The notes beneath the pieces were generated by a model. The model was given only the letters and a program-made list of their open reading frames with translations, searched no databases and was not told the DNA's origin. Source: Erysipelotrichaceae bacterium (lineage in GTDB: Bacteria > Bacillota_I > Bacilli_A > RFN20 > CAG-826). From it: a stretch of DNA of 64,000 nucleotides. Below, piece after piece: positions 29,330-40,700 of the stretch. The number at the start of each line of letters is the position of its first letter. The first letter of the stretch is position 1. The stretch spans positions 1-64,000 of the forward strand of contig SVBF01000012.1 in assembly GCA_015058945.1 (NCBI GenBank), written 5' to 3'. A program made the position numbers and the translations under genes.

Positions 29330-31060
29330 ATGGATAAGAAACAACGGAAAGCCCTGCGCTCGCCCTACGTCCACACACTATTTCAAAACAACAAACTGAA
29401 CTTTGCCATGACGGTCATCGCATCGTTATTAGAAAGCCTTGGGTATTTGATCGTGTCTTGGGTGCTGAAGGAAATCACGGATACTATCGCGGGGACCGCA
29501 CAATATGGCCTTGCCGTGGCGGGAATCGTCGCTGCGGTAGCGGTTGTCGTTTTCCTCGTGGGGTGGGCCATCGACCAAGCCTTTTTCCCGAAGTTTCTAA
29601 GCGTGGCGATGAAACAATACCGTGCCCATGTATTCGAAAAACTGATGGGAAAAGGAATTCAAAGCTTTTCCAACGAAAACACCGCCTTGTATCTTTCGGC
29701 GCTTTCCAATGACGCGAACGTGATCGAGCAAGAGTTTCTGGGGAAGATCTCCGGCGCCGTCCAAGTCACCGTTTTGTTCGTCGGCGCGCTGACGTTAATG
29801 GTTGTCTATAGTCCTCTTTTGACCCTTGTCGCCATCGGTTTGTCGTTGCTCCCGATTCTGGTGTCCATCCTATTTGGAAATAAGGCCGCCGTCGAAGAGA
29901 AGCGCGTTTCCGATCAAAAAGAGAGTTACACCGCCACTCTAAAGGACGTCCTTTCTGGTTTTGCGGTCATCAAGAGCTTCAAGGCGGAGCGAGATATTAT
30001 CCGTTTGCATCAAAGCGCCAACGGAAAAGTCGCCGAAGCGACCAGGCGACGCACCAAGGTCAACATCCATATCGCCTATTCTTCGGGAATCGCCGGAGGG
30101 ATATTGCAGATCGGCGTATTCGTTATCGCCTGCGTGTTCGCTTTGAATGGCATTGGCGAGGTAACCGCCGGCACCGCCATCGTATTTGTCCAATTGCTCA
30201 ATTACGTCTTGGCGCCGATCCAAACCCTCCCACCTTTCTACGCGGGCATGAAGTCTTCCTTCTCGCTTATGGAAAAGCTTGCCTTAGAACTAAACAGGAA
30301 CGTCGATGACACCGGCGAAAGCATCGTCCCTGAGTTAAATAAAGGCATCTCCATTCGGAATCTTTCTTTCGCCTACGACGAGAACAAACCGGTGCTTCAT
30401 GGCGTCGATTTGGATTTGGCCGCGGGCGGTTGCTATGCTCTTGTCGGAGGCTCTGGCAGTGGTAAATCGACCTTATTGAATCTTTTGATGGCGTCCTCTC
30501 GTAACTATGAAGGGGAGATTAAATATGATGACCATGAGTTAAAAAACGTCTCTTCCCGTTCCTTATATGACCTCGTCTCCATCATCCAGCAGAACGTCTT
30601 CGTCTTCAATAGCACCATCAAGGACAACATCACCATGTTCTCTCCCTTCCCGGAAGAAGAGCTCGCCCGCGCCATCACGATGTCCGGATTAGGAAACCTC
30701 GTCAAAGAAAAAGGCGCCGACTATCTTTGCGGCGAAAACGGGTCGGGGCTTTCCGGCGGTGAGCGTCAACGCATTTCCATCGCCCGCGCACTCTTAAGGA
30801 AGACGCCGATTCTCTTCGTGGACGAAGCCACGTCTTCGCTGGACGCTCAAACGAGTTTCGAGGTTTTGGACGCTATAACGAACTTGCGTGACCATACTCG
30901 CGTCATCGTGACCCATGACTTAGACGAAAACATCTTACGTCGCTGCACGGGTCTCTTCGTTTTACGGAACGGCACGATCATCGAGAGGGGAAACTTCGAA
31001 TCCTTAATGAAACAAAAAGGTTATTTCTATTCACTCTTTACCGTATCGCAGACGGAATAA
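29330..31060 (+). CDS. ABC exporter, fused membrane and ATPase domains
   Basis: 576 residues: six membrane helices (about 20-300) and a nucleotide-binding domain with Walker A 'GGSGSGKST', Q-loop 'IIQQNVFVFN', signature 'GLSGGERQR', Walker B 'ILFVDEATSSLD' and H-loop 'VIVTHD'. Type-IV exporter half-transporter, a probable homodimer. The start is set by ACGGAGGA at 29317. The next gene, a lipoprotein phosphatase, has a separate ribosome site and 133 bp gap. Substrate unknown. Confidence 0.92.
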   Translation: MDKKQRKALRSPYVHTLFQNNKLNFAMTVIASLLESLGYLIVSWVLKEITDTIAGTAQYGLAVAGIVAAVAVVVFLVGWAIDQAFFPKFLSVAMKQYRAHVFEKLMGKGIQSFSNENTALYLSALSNDANVIEQEFLGKISGAVQVTVLFVGALTLMVVYSPLLTLVAIGLSLLPILVSILFGNKAAVEEKRVSDQKESYTATLKDVLSGFAVIKSFKAERDIIRLHQSANGKVAEATRRRTKVNIHIAYSSGIAGGILQIGVFVIACVFALNGIGEVTAGTAIVFVQLLNYVLAPIQTLPPFYAGMKSSFSLMEKLALELNRNVDDTGESIVPELNKGISIRNLSFAYDENKPVLHGVDLDLAAGGCYALVGGSGSGKSTLLNLLMASSRNYEGEIKYDDHELKNVSSRSLYDLVSIIQQNVFVFNSTIKDNITMFSPFPEEELARAITMSGLGNLVKEKGADYLCGENGSGLSGGERQRISIARALLRKTPILFVDEATSSLDAQTSFEVLDAITNLRDHTRVIVTHDLDENILRRCTGLFVLRNGTIIERGNFESLMKQKGYFYSLFTVSQTE

Positions 31061-31193
31061 AACAAGCGGCGTCCCACTTATTTATTGGCTTTTGCTTTGG
31101 CGAATTGCTTTGGAAGCACTTTCGGGGAAACGATGGCAAAATTTTTCCTACCTGCGTGAAAAATATGTATCATTTCTCCACGGAGGAACCCAA

Positions 31194-32258
31194 ATGAAAT
31201 CCAAATTATTTATCCTAAGCCTTACTTTATTGGCCTCTCTTGCCTCTTGCGGGCAAAACGGAAGCTCTTCCAGCGAACCCGAGAAAAAGATGCTCGCTTC
31301 CTGGAACGAAACCAGCGCCTCAAGCCCCGTTGCCGTCTTAAAGCAATTCGTCAGGAATGCCACGGACGAGAAATCGGACAAATTCATCCCCGTCTCCAAA
31401 CGCGTCGCCGTCTTCGATATGGACGGCACCTTGTACGGCGAGCTATTCCCGACCTACTTGGAATACCTCATGTTCATCCATCGCGCGAAATACGATGAGA
31501 CGTACCACGCCGATAGCGAAACCCTCGCCTTAGCCAACGAACTGGAATCCCTCGCCGATAGCCATACCTATCCTTCCGGAACCGATATGCGCCACGCCCT
31601 CGCCGCCGCCAAAGCCTATGCGGGCATGACCCTTAAGGAATTCAATGACTATTGCGTCTCCTTCTTCAAGAAAACCCCCGATGGCTTTGAAAACATGACC
31701 TATGGCACCGCCTTCTACCAGCCGATGGCGGAAGTGGTGGATTACCTGCACGTCAATGACTTCCAAGTCTACGTCGTCTCGGGCTCGGACCGTTTCATCT
31801 GCCGCGCCTTATGCTGCGACTATCTCCATATCCCCGAAAACCACATCATCGGCATGGACGTGCGCCTCGCCGCCACGGGCCAAGGCGATAACGAAGGGGT
31901 CAACTACACGTTGAAGGACACCGACAAGATCGTCCGCACCGAAGACCTCCTCATCAAAAACCTTAAGTTCAACAAGGTCGCTCAAATCATCCAAGAGATC
32001 GGCATCCAGCCTGTGCTAAGCTTCGGCAATTCCGGCGGCGATACCGCGATGCACGTCTACACCAAGACCAACAATCCATATCCCGCGGAGGCTTTCATGC
32101 TCGTCGCCGATGACGACGTCCGCGACTATGGCGTGCCCGAAAAGGCTGCAAAACTCGCTGCGGATTGGCAGGAAAAAGGCTTCCAAGTCGTCTCGATGAA
32201 GAACGAATTCAAGACGATTTACTCCCCGGAAGTTCGCCGCACCTCCCGCACGAAATAG
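31194..32258 (+). CDS. HAD-superfamily phosphatase lipoprotein
   Basis: 354 residues. Signal peptide and lipobox 'LASLASCGQN' (Cys near 19), a short Ser-rich linker, and a HAD core: 'VAVFDMDGTLYGELFPTYLEYL' around residue 73, 'VYVVSGSDRFICRALC' (motif II Ser), 'GNSGGDTAMHVYT' (motif III/IV). The closest general resemblance is to SerB-like/extracytoplasmic HAD phosphatases. HAD enzymes are mostly cytosolic, so the lipoprotein form implies scavenging of phosphate from an external substrate; that role is inference. Confidence 0.85.
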   Translation: MKSKLFILSLTLLASLASCGQNGSSSSEPEKKMLASWNETSASSPVAVLKQFVRNATDEKSDKFIPVSKRVAVFDMDGTLYGELFPTYLEYLMFIHRAKYDETYHADSETLALANELESLADSHTYPSGTDMRHALAAAKAYAGMTLKEFNDYCVSFFKKTPDGFENMTYGTAFYQPMAEVVDYLHVNDFQVYVVSGSDRFICRALCCDYLHIPENHIIGMDVRLAATGQGDNEGVNYTLKDTDKIVRTEDLLIKNLKFNKVAQIIQEIGIQPVLSFGNSGGDTAMHVYTKTNNPYPAEAFMLVADDDVRDYGVPEKAAKLAADWQEKGFQVVSMKNEFKTIYSPEVRRTSRTK

Positions 32259-32271
32259 AATCCTCTCATAG

Positions 32272-32313
32272 GGGCTGTCGAAAACCTATTGGTTGATTGA
32301 CAGCCCTTTTTAT
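32272..32313 (+). terminator. Terminator of the HAD lipoprotein gene
   Basis: GGGCTGTC / GACAGCCC stem with a 19-base loop and TTTTTATATTTTT. Confidence 0.8.
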
Positions 32314-32401
32314 ATTTTTAACCCCATTAACGCCTTACTTGATATGGCGAAAATGAAATCAAGAGTTAATAATAATTAACAATTAGGGTTTGCATTTCAC
32401 T

Positions 32402-33040
32402 ATGGGCAAAAAATATATCGGAAAACAAATGGCGGAATCCTCACGGTTCATTCGGTTTTTGGAGACGCTTGGGCCGGAGGATAGAAAGGAAGTCGCGGAC
32501 CGAATCGACGTCTACGTCAAGGAGAACGAAATCTACTGCGACAAAGGCAATTATCAACACCTTTGCAACATTTTCACCTCCATGGCCTTGTACCACACAT
32601 TGCTCGGGCGTTCCTATGCGCCGGAAGAAGCGGAAAACGTCGTCTTTGAGACGATGTACCGTTACATGGGCGACCAAAGGGCCAAGTTTCAAAAGCTATC
32701 CAAGAAGGGGTTGTTTTGGTCCCTCATCAAAAAAATCGTCCCCCTTGGATTTAAGATGGGGAGCGGCTATGGCTGGAAGTATACCTGGCATAAAAAAGGG
32801 GAACCGAAGAACATCTTTCGGTTTGAGTGTAACAGCTGCATCTACCAACAGCTGTTCAAGAAATACGGACTGGAAAGGTTCGGCCCCAAGTTCTGCCATA
32901 ACGACATCATCGTCTATGGCGAGCTAGCCCGTACCGACTTCATCCGTACCGGCACGCTTTGCCGCGGCGCGGACAAATGCGACTTCAAATTCGTCCGGTA
33001 CAAAAAGGACGAGGCGTTCACGCGAAGCGAAAGCGTCTGA
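32402..33040 (+). CDS. L-2-amino-thiazoline-4-carboxylate hydrolase-family protein
   Basis: 212 residues. The C-terminal half carries the family pattern 'FRFECNSCIYQQLFKKYGLERFGPKFCHNDI' and 'DFIRTGTLCRGADKCDFKFVR' with five conserved cysteines, as in PF14196 proteins, most of which are not hydrolases of that substrate. Cytosolic. Start ATG at 32402 preferred; an in-frame TTG lies 12 bases upstream. Function unknown beyond the family. Confidence 0.75.
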   Translation: MGKKYIGKQMAESSRFIRFLETLGPEDRKEVADRIDVYVKENEIYCDKGNYQHLCNIFTSMALYHTLLGRSYAPEEAENVVFETMYRYMGDQRAKFQKLSKKGLFWSLIKKIVPLGFKMGSGYGWKYTWHKKGEPKNIFRFECNSCIYQQLFKKYGLERFGPKFCHNDIIVYGELARTDFIRTGTLCRGADKCDFKFVRYKKDEAFTRSESV

Positions 33041-33087
33041 TTGCACCCTAATGGAATTGCCTCTTGCGGGGGGATGAAAGGATATCT

Positions 33088-33879
33088 ATGAAACCGAATT
33101 ACGAGAACTGGATGCCCAAATGGATGGTGGTCGGATTATTTGCCGCCACCGGCGTGTTACTTGCCGGCGCGGTGGCGTTTTTGATCCCCACGATATTGGT
33201 ATCGCCCTTCTATGCGATCGGCTTAGCGGCATGCACTTTGGGGTGCGGGCTCTGCCTATGGCTCTCGATCTTATTCGAAAAAATGAGGATCGCCTTTGAT
33301 TACGACGGTGATCTCCACATCATGAAAAACGTCGCCGAAGGCACGGTCCGATACGTCAAGCTGACCAAGGGACAAAAAGGCTTGGATGTCGGCTGCGGCA
33401 GCGGGGCGCTTACGATCGCGTTGGCCAAGCTTTATCCCGAAGCCGAAGTCGTCGGCGTCGATCGATGGGGTAAGGAATACGCCTCCTTCAGCAAAACCCT
33501 TTGCGAGAACAACGCCAAAGCCGAAGGCGTGAGCAATGTGAACTTCATGCAAGGCAATGCCTTGTCCCTCCCTTTTCCGGACGAAGCCTTTGACGCGATC
33601 GTCTCAAATTACGTCTACCACAACATCCCGTCCAGGGACCGGCAGTCGATCTTGCTCGAAACGTTGAGAACCTTAAAGAAAGGCGGGAGTTTCGCGATCC
33701 ATGACATCTTTTCTAAGGGTAAATATGGCGATATCGAATCCTTTGTAGAAAAACTGAAGGGGATGGGTTATCGGGAAGTCGAACTCATCGACACCACCGA
33801 CGGCCTGTTCTTCAGCGACAAGAAAGAAGCGAAAAGCGTCGCGCTTCAAGCCTCGAGATTATTGAGGGGAATCAAATAA
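33088..33879 (+). CDS. Membrane-tethered class I SAM methyltransferase
   Basis: 263 residues. Two N-terminal hydrophobic helices (about 11-33 and 37-62), then a methyltransferase domain: 'GLDVGCGSGALTIALAK' (motif I), 'VVGVDRWG', 'FDAIVSNYVYHNIP' (motif IV region), 'LKKGGSFAIHDIF'. The domain resembles UbiE/Erg6-type small-molecule methyltransferases. It follows the ATC-hydrolase-like gene by 47 bp and may be co-transcribed. Substrate unknown. Confidence 0.83.
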   Translation: MKPNYENWMPKWMVVGLFAATGVLLAGAVAFLIPTILVSPFYAIGLAACTLGCGLCLWLSILFEKMRIAFDYDGDLHIMKNVAEGTVRYVKLTKGQKGLDVGCGSGALTIALAKLYPEAEVVGVDRWGKEYASFSKTLCENNAKAEGVSNVNFMQGNALSLPFPDEAFDAIVSNYVYHNIPSRDRQSILLETLRTLKKGGSFAIHDIFSKGKYGDIESFVEKLKGMGYREVELIDTTDGLFFSDKKEAKSVALQASRLLRGIK

Positions 33880-34132
33880 AGGCCCAAAGGCGATAGGGCG
33901 GACCAGGCAACCCGATTGAGAATGATCAAACCGCGATGTTGGGATTTTAGCGCGACGGATTTCAACCCTATGCCCGAATCTTGAGATCGTCTCTGCTCAT
34001 AAGGCAGCAACCACCTTCACATCAGCATCTCCCATTTTCAAAACTCATCGCTCAAATGCGGGGACATGGAAAAGACCCGCTTTTTGATGCCCTGATTCTG
34101 TTTGGCGAAAAATGAGGTCTTTGGGAAAAGTG
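33880..34132 (+). other. Intergenic region upstream of the collagen-like gene
   Basis: About 250 bases with no convincing ORF. It holds only weak inverted repeats (AAAGACC...GGTCTTT) and no U-tailed terminator; I see nothing identifiable until the regulatory box at 34133. Confidence 0.4.
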
Positions 34133-34150
34133 TTGTTGCGCTTTTGTGGC
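34133..34150 (+). promoter_or_regulatory. SARP-type direct-repeat box, collagen-like lipoprotein
   Basis: TTGTTGC-GCTT-TTGTGGC, two heptamers 4 bp apart. A TAGGCT -10 candidate begins 11 bp later and the start codon is 41 bp from the box. Confidence 0.65.
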
Positions 34151-34191
34151 GTCGAGAAGAGTAGGCTAACGCAGTTAGGATGGACAGACCT

Positions 34192-37100
34192 ATGAAAAAG
34201 ATCAAAACCGCAGTCATCGCATTACTAAGCACCCTGGCTTTAGCCGCCTGTGGAACAGGTGAGCAAGGCCCCCAAGGCATCCCTGGTCCCGCCGGCTCAC
34301 AAGGCCCCGTCGGCCCGCAAGGCGAACAAGGAACCCAAGGGACTCAAGGCACCCAAGGCGAACAGGGTCCTCAAGGCACTCAAGGAACCCAAGGCACCCA
34401 GGGTGAACAAGGCCCACAAGGCGAACAAGGATCCCAGGGCCCGCAGGGAGAACCTGGCCCCCAAGGCCCGCAAGGCGAACAAGGTTCACAAGGTCCTCAG
34501 GGTGAAAAGGGTGACAAGGGAGATAAGGGCGACAAAGGCGACAAAGGTGACCAGGGTGAACCCGGTGCCGATGGCGCTGATGGCGAAGACGGCGCTCAAG
34601 GTGAAAAAGGCGATAAAGGCGATACCGGTCCTCAAGGCCCCCAAGGCGAAACTGGGCCTCAGGGCGAACAAGGCGCCGACGGCACTTCGGTGCTTACGGG
34701 CACAGGTGCACCTTCGAATGATCTCGGAAATGTAGGGGATACCTATATCAATACCGCTAACTGGGATTTTTACGTCAAAGGAGAAAACGGTTGGGGCGAC
34801 CCCGTCGGCAACATCAAAGGCGCCCAAGGAGAACAGGGTGAAACTGGTCCTCAGGGCCCGCAAGGCGAACAAGGCCAACAGGGCGCTCAAGGCTCGCAGG
34901 GCGAGCAAGGATCCCAAGGCGCCCAAGGTGAAAAGGGCGACAAGGGTGATGCCGGTGCTCAAGGTCCCCAAGGCGCTCAAGGCGAAACCGGACCGCAAGG
35001 CCCCCAAGGCGAAAAAGGTGCCGACGGTACTTCGATGCGCACCGGATCCGGCGCACCATCAGACGAGCTTGGTAATGTGGGTGACTCCTACATCGATATC
35101 TCCAACTGGAATATCTATGTCAAAGGAGAAAATGGTTGGGGCGACCCCGTCGGCAACATCAAGGGTGCGGACGGCGCTCAGGGCGAAGCCGGACCTCAAG
35201 GCCCCCAAGGCGAGCAAGGATCCCAAGGCGCCCAAGGTGAAAAGGGCGAGCAAGGCGAACCGGGCAAATCTATGATCGGCTTCTTTGTTGAGACGATCTC
35301 CCAACTGGAAGCGGCCTCTAAAGTCGAGAACGCCTACATCATCATGATGGATACCATCGTGGTCGATCGAGACTTCACGTTAGATATTTCCGACAAAGAG
35401 ATCAACGGTAGGTTCCGCGTCGAAGAAGGCCACACCTTCTCTATCGTTGGCGATGGCACGTTATTCGCGGATGACACCTCGCCTTTGATCGATAACAAAG
35501 GCACCTTATCCATCGGTGAACTCGGAGAAGATGGACCAACGTTAAAGATGGTCTCAAAAGACGACTCCAAGTCACTAGGCTACAACTCGTCGTTGATCAC
35601 ATCGGGCAACGAAACAGGTTTCACGCCGAATACCTACACCGCGGAATTCAGTTTATTCTCGGGATCGCTTTTAGGCGGTAAAAACAGCGTTGAAAACAAA
35701 GCCGACAGCGAAGCGTATATCAAAGGTGGCGAGCTGAAGCATACCGCGAACACGAGCGGTACCGCGGCGCTACTTAACCTTGGCGATGCCCTTATTAGCG
35801 GTGGCGAAGTCTTAAGTTCAAACCACACCGGCCTTAAATGCGGCGATTACACGGTTGATACCGTGTCCTACGGAGGCTCGGCGGTTGTGAAAGGCGGCTT
35901 TATCAAAGGCAGCAGCGCGACGACGAACCTTTCTGCCGACGACCATTCAGCAATATCCCTACAAGGCGGAACCTATGGTTACACCGATACCGCTTATATC
36001 GGTAAATATGTGGCCGACGGTTACACCTTATCCAAAGGCGCGAACTTCGTTGAAGCCAGACATCCGACATCCGAAGACTACCTTTTGTATTACGCGAAGA
36101 GCAACGTGATAAATCACCCCGGCACCTATTCGGTCGCATACTCTGACGAGACGGAAAGAAACAATGCCGTTAACTATTATTTGAATGAGCAGCCCTTTGG
36201 CGGCGATATGCAAGGCGTGTTCTGCTGCTTGCAAAATGGCCAAACGGTCAAACTGGCCCATGGCGAAAGCAGTATCGCGATCAATGAAGCTGTGCTTAAT
36301 GGCAAATCCTTCATCATCGACTTAAACGGGCAAACGGTTGGAGATCATGAATATTCTTCCGCCCTTGCTTATTCCGCCCCGCTTAACCTTTCCGCTGCTG
36401 ACGCAACCGTAACGATCATCGGCAACGGACAAGTCCTTAATAACACCATCGAAGGCGAGAGCGAACCGGGCACCTTCATCAACGTCGCTGCGAATGTGAC
36501 GTTAAATGTCGAAGGCGGAAGCTATGCCCAAGACCCATCCACTTATGTCAACCCGTTGACGCATCATGTCGACTTCAACAATGACACCCAACTTTATGAC
36601 GTTCTTGCCGGCGGCATGGAATCGATCTCGTTCAACCAAGATTCGTACGCCCTTGTGTTGAACGGAGAAGACGTTTCTTTCACCGTCATCGACAACAGAA
36701 GCATCCTCAGAGAAGCGACGGTCACATCCGGCGATGAAAGCGTCGTCACGATCGTGGATGGTAAATTACATGCCGTCGCCCTTGGAGAAGCGACGATTAC
36801 CGCGTCGTTTGATTTCGCGGGTGAGCATTTTGAGGCCCAAGCTGGCGTTATCGTCAAAGAACCTCTTCGATCGTTAAGCATCGAAGGCGACGAAGAGCGC
36901 ACGGCATATAAAAACAACCAAATCCAATTGGTGCCCGTCCTTAGCCCGGATGAAAAATATGTCCTTGACCCCACGCTGACTTGGACATCATCCAATACCG
37001 GTTTTGCCACCGTCGATTCCGAAGGGAAAGTCACGATCAAAGGCGATAATGGCAGCGTGACCATCACTGTAACCAACGAAGCCACGGGATTATCCGACTC

Positions 37101-37464
37101 GGTCACGTTTAATGTTCCTAGACATGGAACCGTCGCCGAAGATCCGCTAACTTTTTCTGAAGCCATCGCCAAATACAATGCGAAGGATTTCAGCAACTAC
37201 TACATTAATGGCGTGGCGTCTGATGTTAATGTGTATAAATCAGGGGATCTTACTTGTGTGTCCTTAAGTTTGACACAAGGATCAACAACCTTGGCAGTAC
37301 ATATGTTTTCATTCCTTGCATACGAACATCCAGACCTAGAAGCATTGGCTTATCAAATGAAAAACGGAGACACTGTCGTTCTTTTAACCAGTGTGGCGAG
37401 ATATGGTGCAAATTACAGTCTTGATAACACGGAAGGGATAATCTCAGTCACCGAACCGGCTTAA
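34192..37464 (+). CDS. Collagen-like repeat surface lipoprotein
   Basis: 1090 residues. Signal peptide with lipobox 'ALAACGTG' (Cys near 20), then about 340 residues of Gly-X-Y repeats dominated by [12 protein letters not shown] and GEK triplets. They are interrupted by two nearly identical inserts of about 45 residues ('[20 protein letters not shown]' and '[20 protein letters not shown]', each ending '[16 protein letters not shown]'). The C-terminal two thirds are beta-rich with a BIG2-type domain near 900-985 ('[23 protein letters not shown]'). Collagen-like bacterial proteins form triple helices and mediate adhesion. It carries the SARP-type box. Confidence 0.9.
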   Translation: MKKIKTAVIALLSTLALAACGTGEQGPQGIPGPAGSQGPVGPQGEQGTQGTQGTQGEQGPQGTQGTQGTQGEQGPQGEQGSQGPQGEPGPQGPQGEQGSQGPQGEKGDKGDKGDKGDKGDQGEPGADGADGEDGAQGEKGDKGDTGPQGPQGETGPQGEQGADGTSVLTGTGAPSNDLGNVGDTYINTANWDFYVKGENGWGDPVGNIKGAQGEQGETGPQGPQGEQGQQGAQGSQGEQGSQGAQGEKGDKGDAGAQGPQGAQGETGPQGPQGEKGADGTSMRTGSGAPSDELGNVGDSYIDISNWNIYVKGENGWGDPVGNIKGADGAQGEAGPQGPQGEQGSQGAQGEKGEQGEPGKSMIGFFVETISQLEAASKVENAYIIMMDTIVVDRDFTLDISDKEINGRFRVEEGHTFSIVGDGTLFADDTSPLIDNKGTLSIGELGEDGPTLKMVSKDDSKSLGYNSSLITSGNETGFTPNTYTAEFSLFSGSLLGGKNSVENKADSEAYIKGGELKHTANTSGTAALLNLGDALISGGEVLSSNHTGLKCGDYTVDTVSYGGSAVVKGGFIKGSSATTNLSADDHSAISLQGGTYGYTDTAYIGKYVADGYTLSKGANFVEARHPTSEDYLLYYAKSNVINHPGTYSVAYSDETERNNAVNYYLNEQPFGGDMQGVFCCLQNGQTVKLAHGESSIAINEAVLNGKSFIIDLNGQTVGDHEYSSALAYSAPLNLSAADATVTIIGNGQVLNNTIEGESEPGTFINVAANVTLNVEGGSYAQDPSTYVNPLTHHVDFNNDTQLYDVLAGGMESISFNQDSYALVLNGEDVSFTVIDNRSILREATVTSGDESVVTIVDGKLHAVALGEATITASFDFAGEHFEAQAGVIVKEPLRSLSIEGDEERTAYKNNQIQLVPVLSPDEKYVLDPTLTWTSSNTGFATVDSEGKVTIKGDNGSVTITVTNEATGLSDSVTFNVPRHGTVAEDPLTFSEAIAKYNAKDFSNYYINGVASDVNVYKSGDLTCVSLSLTQGSTTLAVHMFSFLAYEHPDLEALAYQMKNGDTVVLLTSVARYGANYSLDNTEGIISVTEPA
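34256..35270 (+). repeat. Tandem Gly-X-Y repeat DNA
   Basis: Nine-base periodic DNA (GGC/GGT-CCN/GAA-CAA) coding for the collagen-like stalk, with the insert module duplicated at about 34681-34825 and 35026-35170. Prone to slippage and recombination. Confidence 0.9.
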
Positions 37465-37546
37465 AGTTCATAAATCAAGCGTTGCAGCGCGTTAGGCAAT
37501 CCTGAGGGATCCTTGAGTGATAACCACCCTGACGCAGCGCAAAGAC

Positions 37547-37587
37547 AAACACGCCCTCCAAGCAAACATGCAAGGAGGGCTTTGTTT
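37547..37587 (+). terminator. Terminator after the collagen-like gene
   Basis: GCCCTCC...GGAGGGC stem with flanking AAAC/GTTT pairing and a T-rich tail, about 85 bases after the stop codon. Confidence 0.7.
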
Positions 37588-37683
37588 ATGAGGAATTTGA
37601 CACGCAGACCTAATTTGGAATGGCTGCGGTCAACGTCTCCTTGATGGAAGCACCCCGGACTATGACAAATAACTGGTTGGGGC

Positions 37684-37713
37684 AAAAAAGCGCCCGACGT
37701 TGGTCGAGCGCCT
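37684..37713 (-). terminator. Terminator of the leftward ABC/BIG2 operon
   Basis: Minus strand GGCGCTCGAC-CAAC-GTCGGGCGCT followed by TTTTTT. Confidence 0.8.
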
Positions 37714-37730
37714 AACGACTTGAATGTGGG

Positions 37731-40700
37731 TTAGTTTTGGGAATACAACCCAGCGAGCATGCCCATGTAGTGCGTACCCGCAGCGGCTTTGATGTAGACG
37801 TTCATGAAGTCGCCAGAGGCAAGCTTCGCCGCAAGCGTGGTTTCATCGGCGGCATCCAATTCCGCGACGGTATAGGCCTTGTTTTCGTCTTTGGTGTAAC
37901 CCTTGCTGGAGTCGGTGGGGTCGTTCCAGGTGACGGGGTTATACATCGGATTGTTGCCGATGGAGTTGTGGGCGACCAAGTAGTTCACGTTATAGGCGTA
38001 TCCCGCATAGGTCGCGTCATGCTTATAAGGCGCAAAGCCGTGGGAGGTGAGCGAAACGCCGTTATCATAGGCGGGGAAGGTGGCGCCGTGTCCACCGGCG
38101 GAAGATTCAAAGAACATCGCCTGGGAGACGCTGGCGGCCTCGAGGCCGGTAAAGAGGTCGCGATAGTTCGCCCATAACGCAGTGCTATCCCTAAAGGCGG
38201 TCATATCCAAGTTGCCGTTGCGCAGAGTATTGTCACTGTTGTTGATGGTCATTCCGCCTTCGAGGGCACGTCCACGGACGGTGTCGTCGCCGGAAGTGCG
38301 GTTGCCGACGGAGTTGTTCATCGGAGAAGTGCCATTCATGCTTAGGGCAATGCAGTTGACATAGGGGACATTATCGATGACCTTGACCGGGACTTTGTGT
38401 TCGCCTTTGGCAGCCGCGTTTTGCGCGAGCCAGCCTTCACCGGTCGCGGCTTGCGTCAGCATGGCGAAGATCGCTGCCGCGCCATGGTGATAGAACCAAG
38501 GTTCAGTGCCTTTGACAAGGTTTTCAAAGAAGCAGTTTTCGGTCTTCACGTCGGCGACGAATTTCGGTTGTTCCACGTCGTTTCGATACGCATAGCAGGC
38601 GTGGTGCTCGTCCAATAAGGCGATCGCGCCGCCAGCGCCGGTCATGTAGGAGTTGCTGATGTGGTTGTCTTCCGTGCCGTAGATATAGATCATCGAGTTA
38701 TTCGAATCGAAGCTCTTGCAACGGTCGATGTTCATGGTTGTCTGCTCGTTTTGGTCCGTGGTGTGGGCTTGTGACATGAAGGTCATGAACGTGTTGTAGG
38801 AGATGATGTTTTGGAAATTGGCTTCCGTCGCCTGAATCTTGAAGGACATCAAACCACCCATTTCATCATCGTTGTTGCTGCGGCCACCATTGCCGATGAG
38901 GGTGAGGTTACGCATGTCGCAGACGCCGCCGTTGCTTTGGAGGACGTGATCGGTGTTGAAGCCGAACATGACGCCATGGCTACCGTCCTCGCCTTGATAA
39001 TCCTGGAGACGATGCTCGCCATCTCCGGTGCCGTAATTGGTGATGGCGCTGCTATTGCCCGTGCCGAAGAAATAAACCTTCGAGACTTCACGGGAATCAA
39101 TGACATGGTAGTTACCTTCGATGGCGAGCTCGTCGTTTTCTAGCGTGGAGCGGCCATAGCAGGTGAGGTCGTCGATCATCGAGTTGGCGAGGAGTTCGGC
39201 GCCCTCGGCAACGGTGATTTGTTCGACGCCACTGCGAGCGTTTTTCGCCGCAAGCCACGCCATGAAGTCGTCGTTGTGGTTCTTGATGTATTCGTCGACG
39301 ACCGCCTCAGTGTAGAAGTAGGAGGTGGGGAGGTCATCGTCGGTGATGATGATATCGTCCTGGATGAGGATGCGGCTAGGCGAATAGTTTTCCGCTAGGC
39401 CCATCGATGCGCGAAGCGCGGTCCAAGGATCGGCGTTGGACTCGTCGGAGTGGCGGATATTGCGGTTATCGAAGAGACAGAGCTCCGCGGCTTTATAGAC
39501 GTTATAGCCGTCGACCGCCTCGAACTCGAATTGGACCGGGTTGGCACTGACGCCGGCACCATACTTGCTCTTGTCGCCGCTGATGGTGAAGCGGAACGTG
39601 TTGCCAACGGCGGCCTCTTTCAACTGCAACTTGCCATTGCCAAAGGTAAGGTAGTTGCCGATGTCCGTGCTCGCCACCGCTTCGTATCCGGTGCCGACTT
39701 TCTTTTCCAGGCTATAGACGATGCGAGGGTTCTTCGTGGGGTTTTCGTCCATCGTCTCGTCGTCGTACGTCGTGCCGACGAGCTCGATATTGAAGGGGTT
39801 GTCGTCGCCGATTTTGAGCACGTCGACGCCGCCACTCTTGTTTTTGTAATAGGTGTTGCGATCGGAGTCTTCGCCGGAAGTGATATTCCCAACCTCATCG
39901 AGCTTTTGGAGCCTGGTGTTGCGCTCGACGAGGAAATCGGCGACCAATCCGGTGAGTTCGATGTCGTCGAGGACGTCATTGCTGACGGTGACGGAGATAT
40001 AGGCCGAGGCGCCGCCGTCTTTAGAAGAGCAAACGATGGTGCAGGTGCCTTTCTTGTTGAGGGCGGTGATGCGGCCTTGGTCGCTGACGGAAGCGATGGA
40101 AGGATCGGTGCTGCTCCAAATGACGGAGGAATCATCCGCGTTATCGGGGGTGACGACGGCTTGGATATCGACGTATTCGCCCGAGGTGAGGTTGAGCTTG
40201 TCGACCTGGACGTTGTCCTTATCCAATAAGGTGATGCTTTGGACGCGGACGAGTTCGCGGACGGAAAGATCCACGGTGGCCTTCACATCGGGGTAGGCGA
40301 CGGAAGAGGCGGTGACGGTCGCATTGCCTGGGCCGACGGCGATCACCAAACCGGTGAGCGAATCGACGCGGACGACGTTGGTGTCGGAAGAGGAGAACTG
40401 GACGTCTCTATTGGTCGCGTTTTCTGGCAAGGCCGTGGCGGTTAGCTGCAATTCGTCACCGAGGATCATCGAACGCTTTTTCTCCTCGACTTCCATGGTC
40501 ACGGAAGTGACGGGGACTACCGCGGTGCCGACGGTGATGGGGAGGACCGCGTAGGCGGAGCCGCCGTCATTGGAACGGACGAACAAAGTCGCCGTGCCTT
40601 CGGCGGTGGCGGTGATGGTCGCGCCTTCTTCGGTCACCTCAAGGGTGACGGGCTGAACCTCATCTTTGCCTTTGGGGGCCAACGACCAGGACAAGTAGGG

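Noticed and set aside
34256-35270. CRISPR-like or satellite repeat array
   Set aside because: The periodicity is that of Gly-X-Y codons in an open frame; there are no spacers of constant length.
34214-35304. Long open frames on the opposite strand and in shifted frames of the collagen-like gene
   Set aside because: They mirror the repetitive codons of the real gene and have low-complexity Arg/Lys/Leu translations.
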